A stretch of DNA of 64,000 nucleotides, taken from NCBI GenBank assembly GCA_963777435.1, contig CAVZQT010000004.1:868001-932000 (forward strand), written 5' to 3'. Every line of letters begins with the position of its first letter. Position 1 is the stretch's first letter. This document shows positions 57,993 through 64,000 of the stretch, piece by piece. The translations under genes and the position numbers were made by a program. Under the pieces are notes generated by a model, which did no database searches, was not told where the DNA came from, and saw nothing but the letters and a program-made list of their open reading frames with translations. The stretch comes from AP-15 sp963777435 (GTDB taxonomy: Bacteria > Pseudomonadota > Alphaproteobacteria > ATCC43930 > CGMCC-115725).

Positions 57993-58784
57993 ATGATCGT
58001 CGAACAGATTTGGACCGCGAATTCCGGACGCAATTTCAATTATTTGATCGCTTGCAGCGATACCGGCGAGGCTTTGGCGGTCGATCCGCTCGATTACGAG
58101 AAGTGTCTGGCCGCGGCCAAGGCGAAAGGCTGGACGATCGCCCAGATCCTGAACACCCACGAGCACCGCGACCATACCGGCGGGAATTCGCAAATGGTCG
58201 CGGCCACCGGCGCCAAAATCTTGGCCCATGTCAACGCCAAGGACCGCATCCCCGAAATGGATCAGGGTTTGCGCGCCGGCGATGTGATCAAGGTCGGCAA
58301 GACCGTCGAGCTCGAATGCCTCGACACGCCGGGCCACACGATGTCGCATATCTGCATTATGGCGCGCGGGGATGAGCCGGCTCTGTTCTGCGGCGACACA
58401 TTGTTTAATGCGGGCGCCGGAAACTGCCACAATGGCGGCCACCCGAACGAGCTATACAACACCTTTGTCACACAGCTCTCTAAGCTTCCCGAAGAAACGC
58501 TGATCTATCCTGGGCACGACTACATCGCGCGTAATCTTGCATTTACGCTCGATCGCGAACCCGACAATACCGAGGCCAAGAGCCTCTTGCCCGAGGTCGA
58601 ACAGCAGGACACCAACCGGCCCCTGGTGACCACTTTGGGTCTCGAGCGCGATATCAACACGTTTTTCCGGCTGACCAGCCCCACCGTTATCCGTCGGCTG
58701 CGCGAAGCCTTTCCGGACCTGCCGGAACATCCGGATCCGAAAACCGTCTTCCTGAAATTGCGCGAATTGCGCAACAAATGGTGA
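57993..58784 (+). CDS. gloB: Hydroxyacylglutathione hydrolase (glyoxalase II family)
   Basis: Metallo-beta-lactamase fold enzyme that hydrolyses S-lactoylglutathione or a related thioester. The 263-residue protein has the metal motif NTHEHRDHTGGN (H56, H58, D60, H61), further ligands in LDTPGHTMSH and LFCGDTLF, and YPGHDYIARNL. A C-terminal helical substrate-binding part is present. Length is normal. GGAGG lies upstream of the ATG. Confidence 0.88.
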   Translation: MIVEQIWTANSGRNFNYLIACSDTGEALAVDPLDYEKCLAAAKAKGWTIAQILNTHEHRDHTGGNSQMVAATGAKILAHVNAKDRIPEMDQGLRAGDVIKVGKTVELECLDTPGHTMSHICIMARGDEPALFCGDTLFNAGAGNCHNGGHPNELYNTFVTQLSKLPEETLIYPGHDYIARNLAFTLDREPDNTEAKSLLPEVEQQDTNRPLVTTLGLERDINTFFRLTSPTVIRRLREAFPDLPEHPDPKTVFLKLRELRNKW

Positions 58785-58877
58785 GATCCCGAAATCTGCT
58801 CGGATAACTGATGCGGCGGCTCCGGGGCTGGCAAGCAGGGGCGCGGCATATCCGGCGCGCACCCCGCATAGCGCGCT

Positions 58878-60596
58878 TTAGGCGGCGAGGCGGCCCTTCA
58901 GAACGACGCCCACGGCCCGCCCGGTGGCTTCGCGGTTTTCGACCGCGACCGTGCCGTTGACGATTGTCGCCGCGATGCCGTCGGCCTTTTGCACCAGGCG
59001 GCGGGCGCCGCCCGGCAGATCCTGCTCGACCGTTGGCAGCTGCGGCTTTACGCCCGCTTCATCGAACACGACGAGATCGGCGGCGTAGCCGGTGCGCAAC
59101 AGACCGCGATCGGGCAATTCCCAAGCCGAAGCATTGTCGAAGGTCAACATCCGCACCGCTTCTTCGAGCGTGAATTGCTGCTTGTTGCGCACCCAATAGC
59201 TCAACAGGTGGGTCTGCAACGACGAGCCCATCTCCTGGCAGACATGCGCGCCCGAATTGGAGAAGGTTGCCAGTGTGCGCGGGTGCTTGAGCAGATTGAG
59301 AACGTCGACCGGCGACTCGTTGACGATCGGCTGCACGAACATGCGGTTGTCGTTTTCGAGGGCAAGGTCCAGGATCACCTCAACCGGATGCTTGTTCCCC
59401 CGGCGCGACAACTCGGCGATCGAGGGGTCGTCCCAGTCCACGCTCATCATTGGGAACAGATTGTCGTAATTGGGTTTCCGCGGATCGGTCGTGGCAGCGC
59501 CCCCGCCCTGCAAAACCTGATCGCGCGGCTTCATCGTCGCTTCCTCGGCAATAAGGCGCCGGCGCACCTCGGGGTCGGCGAGCCGCCTTTTCTGTTCGTC
59601 GAGCGGCAATGCCCGGATTTCCTTCCAGCCCGGCAGCACGTCGAATGGCAGGTAGGAGCGCAGCGAGAACACCGCATTGATCGAGCGGGTCGTCGCCTGG
59701 CCGTACATCCGGCCGCCCGCCGCGACGGTCTCGTCCATAAACCGGGTCTGGAAATCCCAGGGGTTGGGGTCGATCCCCTGCTTGGTCGCCAGCATGCCGA
59801 ACATCACCGGGCGGCCGCTATCGATCGCGATTTTGCGAAGTTGTGCCAGGCAGGCGCGTTGCGCTTCGCCGCCGGAGATATCGGGCCCGACCTGGAAGAT
59901 GCCGGAGTTGAGCGCGCCCATGACGCCGACCAGGCGCTCGATTTCGCCCCAGTCGGCGATGCGGCTGGCAACCGGCGTGTCGTCGGGCGTCACATGGGTC
60001 GTGGCGCGCGAGGTCGAGAAGCCGAGGGCGCCGGCGCGGATCGCATCAGCGACCGCCTGCTGCATGCGGCGGAGATCGTCCTCGCTCGCTTTGTCCTCCA
60101 GCGCACGCCGGCCCATCGCATACATGCGCAACGCCGAATGGCCGATATACATGCCGTAATTGATGCCCTTTGGCAGCTTTTCGACAGTGGCGAGGTATTC
60201 GGGGAAAGTCTCCCAATTCCAGTCGATCCCGGCCAGCATCGCTTCGGTCGGGATGTCCTCGACGGCGGTCAGGCAGCGGGCGTACCACTCGCGGTCTTCG
60301 GGCTTGCATGGGGCCAACGCAAAGCCGCAATTCCCCATGACCACGCTCGTGACGCCGTGCCAGCACGAGCAGCTGCCGAGCCGGTCCCAGGCGACCTGCG
60401 CATCCATATGCGTGTGCCCGTCGATAAAACCGGGCGCCACGATCAGCCCGTCGGCGTCGATCACGCGCTCGGCGGACGCTCGAATACGGCCGATCTCGAC
60501 AATGCGGCCGTCCTTAACCCCGACATCGGCCTGAAAGCGCGGCAGCCCCGATCCGTCCACCACCGTGCCGTTTTTGATCAGAAGGTCGAGGCTCAT
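58878..60596 (-). CDS. N-acyl-D-amino-acid deacylase family amidohydrolase
   Basis: A 572-residue amidohydrolase. From ATG 60596 it reads MSLDLLIKNGTVVDGSGLPR, GFIDGHTHMDAQ (HxH metal site), TSVVMGNCGFALAPC (Cys typical of D-aminoacylases), SGAHVCQEMGSSLQTHLLSY and GYAADLVVFDEAGV near the end. The family hydrolyses N-acyl-D-amino acids or dihydropyrimidine-like rings. The open frame continues to 60731 upstream but without similarity. Substrate not determinable by eye. Confidence 0.9.
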   Translation of the reverse strand: MSLDLLIKNGTVVDGSGLPRFQADVGVKDGRIVEIGRIRASAERVIDADGLIVAPGFIDGHTHMDAQVAWDRLGSCSCWHGVTSVVMGNCGFALAPCKPEDREWYARCLTAVEDIPTEAMLAGIDWNWETFPEYLATVEKLPKGINYGMYIGHSALRMYAMGRRALEDKASEDDLRRMQQAVADAIRAGALGFSTSRATTHVTPDDTPVASRIADWGEIERLVGVMGALNSGIFQVGPDISGGEAQRACLAQLRKIAIDSGRPVMFGMLATKQGIDPNPWDFQTRFMDETVAAGGRMYGQATTRSINAVFSLRSYLPFDVLPGWKEIRALPLDEQKRRLADPEVRRRLIAEEATMKPRDQVLQGGGAATTDPRKPNYDNLFPMMSVDWDDPSIAELSRRGNKHPVEVILDLALENDNRMFVQPIVNESPVDVLNLLKHPRTLATFSNSGAHVCQEMGSSLQTHLLSYWVRNKQQFTLEEAVRMLTFDNASAWELPDRGLLRTGYAADLVVFDEAGVKPQLPTVEQDLPGGARRLVQKADGIAATIVNGTVAVENREATGRAVGVVLKGRLAA

Positions 60597-60964
60597 TGTT
60601 TGCTCTCCGAGCGCGTTTGTTCGCCGAGTGTTGACCAGAGCTTGGTTTTGTCGGTTGCGCCCTGTCAACCGGCGATCGCGGGCGGCAGCGATGTGGCTGC
60701 GGCCGCGCCGGTAACGGCCGGCGAACCCCATCCGGTTAAGGGTTCGTACAGGGTTGGCCGCCTAGCTTCGCAATCGAGCCGGCTGCCAGGGCGCCGATCG
60801 CCCGGCGAGCCGTTGAATCGAACGATCGAGGCCGCGTTTTGGGCGCATGTCGATTTCCTGTGGAGGGTTGTGCTCCCGACAAGGAGCGGGGCGCGCGAGC
60901 CCCGAGGTCCGTGCCGCCAGACAATCGTGGCGCCGCGTCGCGTCCGCCAGAACGGGGCTGACTC
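60597..60964. other. Intergenic stretch between divergent deacylase and EAL genes
   Basis: 368 bases with no supported gene. A forward ORF running through here is a shadow continuing from the deacylase gene. Promoters for both flanking genes are expected. Confidence 0.5.
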
Positions 60965-61774
60965 GTGCATCAACCGCATCTCAATGGGCGATCGCACCGG
61001 CACTGGCGCAACATCGCGATTGAGGAGACCTTGCGCGCGGCACTCGGCCAGGACCGCCTGCTCTTTGCATTTCAGCCGGTGATCTGCGCCACTTCGGGCG
61101 AAGCCTATTATTTCGAATGCCTGCTGCGGATGCGCGACGATGACGGCGCTCTCATTCCGTGCGGTGAATTTATCGCCGCGGCCGAAGAAACCGGGCTGAT
61201 TGGGCTGATCGACCGCTATGTCTTGAACCTGGCATTCGATGAACTTGCAGCGGATCCGGCTATCAGGCTCGGCTTTAATGTGTCCGCGCGAACCGCCTGC
61301 GATCGGCCATGGTTGCGCTCGCTGATCGCGCTGGTGCGGCATCGTCCGGAATGCGCATCGCGGCTCGTCATCGAGATCACCGAGACGGCGGCACTCGACA
61401 ACATCGGCGAGCTGGTGCGGTTTGTCGATGCATTGCGGCATGCCGGCTGCCGCGTCGCACTCGATGATTTTGGCGCCGGGCACACGTCTTTGCGTCATTT
61501 GCAGGCGTTGGACATCAATATCGTCAAGATCGACGGCTCGTTTGTGCGCAGCCTTACAGCGCGGCGCGAGAACCGAATCATCCTGCGCCATCTTTTGGGT
61601 TTGACGCGCGGTTTCGGCTTTACCACGGTCGCCGAATGCGTCGAGACCGCGGAGGAGGCCGCCTTGCTGCGCGATGAAGGGGTCGGCTTTCTGCAAGGGT
61701 ACCATTTTGGACGGCCAACCACCGAGCGGCCGTGGCTGGGCTCTCCGCTCTGCGTCCAAGCTGCGCGCCGATAA
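60965..61774 (+). CDS. EAL-domain cyclic-di-GMP phosphodiesterase
   Basis: A stand-alone 269-residue EAL protein. The signature is ECLLR (51-55) in place of EALLR; the Glu is kept. Other catalytic or metal residues are present: Asn in GFNVSART, Glu in VIEITET, the Asp pair in LDDFGAGHTS, Lys in NIVKIDGSF, Glu in VAECVET and Gln in FLQGYHFG. It should therefore hydrolyse c-di-GMP. No sensor, GGDEF or membrane region is attached. Start is GTG 60965. Confidence 0.9.
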   Translation: MHQPHLNGRSHRHWRNIAIEETLRAALGQDRLLFAFQPVICATSGEAYYFECLLRMRDDDGALIPCGEFIAAAEETGLIGLIDRYVLNLAFDELAADPAIRLGFNVSARTACDRPWLRSLIALVRHRPECASRLVIEITETAALDNIGELVRFVDALRHAGCRVALDDFGAGHTSLRHLQALDINIVKIDGSFVRSLTARRENRIILRHLLGLTRGFGFTTVAECVETAEEAALLRDEGVGFLQGYHFGRPTTERPWLGSPLCVQAARR

Positions 61775-61861
61775 CGGCGCTTGCCGACCCGGCCTCTCGC
61801 GTCAACAATATCGCCGGCAGCCCTTTCGCCTTCCTGGTGGCTGCACACGCGGAGTGCCGTC

Positions 61862-62685
61862 ATGCAGATCGGGATCCATCTCCCTCACGCAGGTGAACAG
61901 GCGATGCCCGAGCTTGTCCGGCGTGCGGCGCAGCGGGCCGAGGATCTCGGTCTCAGCGATGTCTGGGTCAGCGAGCACATTATCGTGCCGCGGGCGACGT
62001 TCCCGCGTTCGCCATTGTTCTACGATCCGGTATTAAGCCTGACCTGGGCCGCGGCCGTCCCGAAGAGGGTGCGGCTCGGTACCAGTGTGTTGGTGCTGCC
62101 GATGCGGCACCCGCTGCCGCTCGCCAAGGAACTGGCGACATGCAAAATTTCTCAGAGGGCAGACTGATCCTGGGCGCCGGCGTCGGCTGGCTCGAAGCCG
62201 AGTTCGCGGCACTGGGCGTGCCGTTTCGCGAGCGCGGCCGGCGGCTCGACGAAGGGATCTCGCTGATGCGCGCCGTGTGGACGCAGGACCCGGTCACTTT
62301 CCACGGGAAGTATATCCCGGCTGAGGTCGAGGCGATGTCGATGCGGCCGCTGCCTGACAAAACGATCCCGATATGGTTCGGCGCCCGCTCGGAAGCCGCC
62401 TACAAACGCACCGTACGCATCGGCGACGGCTGGCACGGCAGCCAACTCGGCCCGGCCGAAGCGGCGTCGGTCATCGCCCGGCTGCGTCGCGACCGCCCCG
62501 AGCCCGAGTTCACGATTTCGATGCGAACCCACTGGAACGGCCAGGACGAGGGCGAATTGCGCGACCGCATCGCCGCCTATGCCGAGGTCGGGGTGCAACA
62601 CGTCATGGTCCACCCGCTAAACCGCGATGTCGACGATTGGGATCTGGTCATCGAAGGCACCGGCCGCGTTGCCGCGCGAATGTGA
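61862..62685 (+). CDS. Luciferase-like (LLM class) oxidoreductase, frameshifted
   Basis: A flavin- or F420-type TIM-barrel oxidoreductase. The N-terminal part from ATG 61862 (MQIGIHLPHAGEQAMPELV, LSDVWVSEHIIVPR, VRLGTSVLVLPMRHPLPLAK) ends at ELAT. The next frame continues QNFSEGRLILGAGVGWLEAE, PIWFGARSEAAYKR and VQHVMVHPLN. One base missing at about 62140 (ACA-CTG-CAA for ACATGCAA) restores a 274-residue protein. The opening resembles F420-dependent members, but the cofactor is not certain. Confidence 0.87.
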
Positions 62686-62708
62686 GGCTTGGCGCCAATC
62701 GCGACGAG

Positions 62709-63822
62709 TCAGCCGGTCATGCCCGCTGTCATCTCGCCGCGGTAGGCGGTCATGTTGGCGCGCAGTTGTTGCGCGATACCGTCGAGTTTCACGGCAACAG
62801 CTTGCGACTTGCTGAACATTTGAAAGGCGCACTTCACAATGATATGTCCATCGTTCTGCGCCACAATGGATTTGAATTCGTCGACATAGGCCCCGAGCCT
62901 GCGTCTTTCGGCGAGGGTTTCGAGCGCTGCTTTCGCGGGGTTGGAAAAATCGTAGGCGATAAAACTGAGCAATCTTAATTGTCCGCGCCTGCGCCGCATC
63001 GAGCCGATCCCATCCTTCCGGTTGCTTCAGTGCTTCCCACCTGGCTTCGCTCATTCCGGGGAATTTGAGCGGGCTCGCGAAATTAACCGTGACGGCGTAA
63101 CCGCCAAGTTGGCCGACCCGCGCTTCGATCCGTTGCGGCACACCGTCCAGCGCCCCGCAATACGGGTGCGAGACCGGCAGCATCTGCGAGGGCACGCCAT
63201 CGGATAAATCTCGCGTCTGGTGGACCGAAAACATCAGCCCGTCCTGGTTCAGCGCCGCCCACATCTTGTCGATGGCGATGTCGATACCCGACGCGATCGC
63301 GCGCTGATCATCCTTGCGCCCCCCAAGCGCATCGCGCACATGGTATCCGCTATGCGACCAATGGATGATGTCAGCGGTCTCGCGCGGTGGCATCAAAGGG
63401 TCGGCCCCGGCAAACAGATCGGCATCGACCGCAACCGGCGGTCGAGCAAGAGTAAGTTGCCCGCTTTTCGCCGCCGCCGCGATCTTGCGGGCCGTTGTCG
63501 TCGTATATGTCTCCCCGGTCTCCGTCACCACGCCACCCGGGTAGTCGGTGCAGTAAAAAATCATTCCCCGGGGCAAAAAGCCGGCGATCTGTGACGTCCA
63601 GGCCACAGAGTAATCGCCGGGTCCACAACTGACATCGAGAACAGCGGTCGGCGCGTTCCTGCGTATGGCGATCTCATCCTCGGCGAAGCGGTGAAAGGCC
63701 TCGCGCAGCAGGATTGCCTGCATGATCTTCTGACCGTTGCCCGCGGGCTTCAAGAACTCGGCAAAGCAGCTGTCGTAATCCCGTATTTGCCGCAGTAATT
63801 CAGAACCGTTGTCTAAATTCAT
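62709..63822 (-). CDS. Class I SAM-dependent methyltransferase-like protein, frameshifted
   Basis: From ATG 63822 (MNLDNGSELLRQIRDYDSC) the protein has a SAM-binding motif AVLDVSCGPGDYSVAW, followed by IIHWSHSGYHVRDALGG and LNQDGLMFSVHQT. After QPEGWDRLDAAQA the open frame changes character. The next frame gives QLRLLSFIAYDFSNPAKAAL and YVDEFKSIVAQNDG, the likely true C-terminus. An indel near 62982-62990 gives a 370-residue protein. Substrate unknown. The last 178 bases of the window hold no recognisable gene. Confidence 0.75.
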
Positions 63823-64000
63823 CGCCCAATCGCCTGACCGGTTGCTGCTGCGGGAACAGATACCAGCTTTCATTGGTTTTTTCTTGTCGCGGCGGCGCAG
63901 GCGGGCTAAGGCGCGCAAGAGCGGCAACCCCCATTCCCGCGGCAGCGCGAAGCCTTGCCGTACGCCATTGGGATTGTTGCAAGAGCGCGGCGGCGCGGCT

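Noticed and set aside
58989..61082. 697-codon forward ORF
   Set aside because: It is antisense to the N-acyl-D-amino-acid deacylase, whose metal motifs are clear; the long frame is a GC-rich shadow.

Overview
The window is GC-rich chromosomal DNA of an alphaproteobacterium, most likely a member of the Rhodospirillales or a close relative. The evidence is gene content and order: lptC-lptA-lptB-rpoN-hpf-ptsN on one strand, an Hsp20 gene coupled to a DUF1150 gene, a Tim44-like protein, a Rieske/cytochrome b pair, and yqeY-dnaG-rpoD beside carA-carB-greA. The exact genus cannot be read from the sequence.

Layout. 1-12.3 kb is core genome: petA/petB (bc1 complex), trmL-hemF, a Tim44-like protein, hsp20-DUF1150, ptsN, hpf, rpoN, the LPS transport genes lptB/lptA/lptC, a KpsF-type arabinose-5-phosphate isomerase, an RNase D and tRNA-Leu(CAG). 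12.5-19.4 kb holds a damaged RND efflux pair, a flavoprotein, an OsmC protein and a decayed ORF. 19.6-32.4 kb is core again: a CAU tRNA, rpoD, dnaG, yqeY, carAB, greA, nhaA, an Lrp regulator and a zinc alcohol dehydrogenase with a perfect FNR-type box upstream. 33.1-39.4 kb is a decayed integrative element. It is bounded on the left by a 45-nt 3' half of tRNA-Lys(UUU), followed by GTTAC repeats, a tyrosine integrase, an AlpA-like gene, a primase-polymerase/SF3 helicase gene broken by an IS3 remnant, and a serine recombinase. 39.4-64 kb is accessory metabolism: two luciferase-like flavin oxidoreductases, a Baeyer-Villiger-type monooxygenase, two amidohydrolases, an amine oxidase, a formamidase, Ada with a 2OG-Fe(II) oxygenase, a gamma-glutamyltransferase, short-chain dehydrogenases, a sulfatase-type membrane protein, glyoxalase II, an N-acyl-D-amino-acid deacylase, an EAL phosphodiesterase and a methyltransferase, with several gene fragments between them.

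The most striking property is the number of single-base indels in otherwise intact genes, including the essential carB and the T-loop of a tRNA, many of them at short homopolymers. After adding or removing one base, the lengths of carB, rpoN, the RND pump, yqeY, the integrase, both luciferase-like proteins, a dehydrogenase and a methyltransferase all come out as whole codon numbers at normal family lengths. This points mainly to residual assembly error, mixed with real decay in the mobile element and some gene fragments. I found no convincing undescribed defence or biosynthetic system. The tRNA-Lys element is the closest thing to a discrete accessory system.
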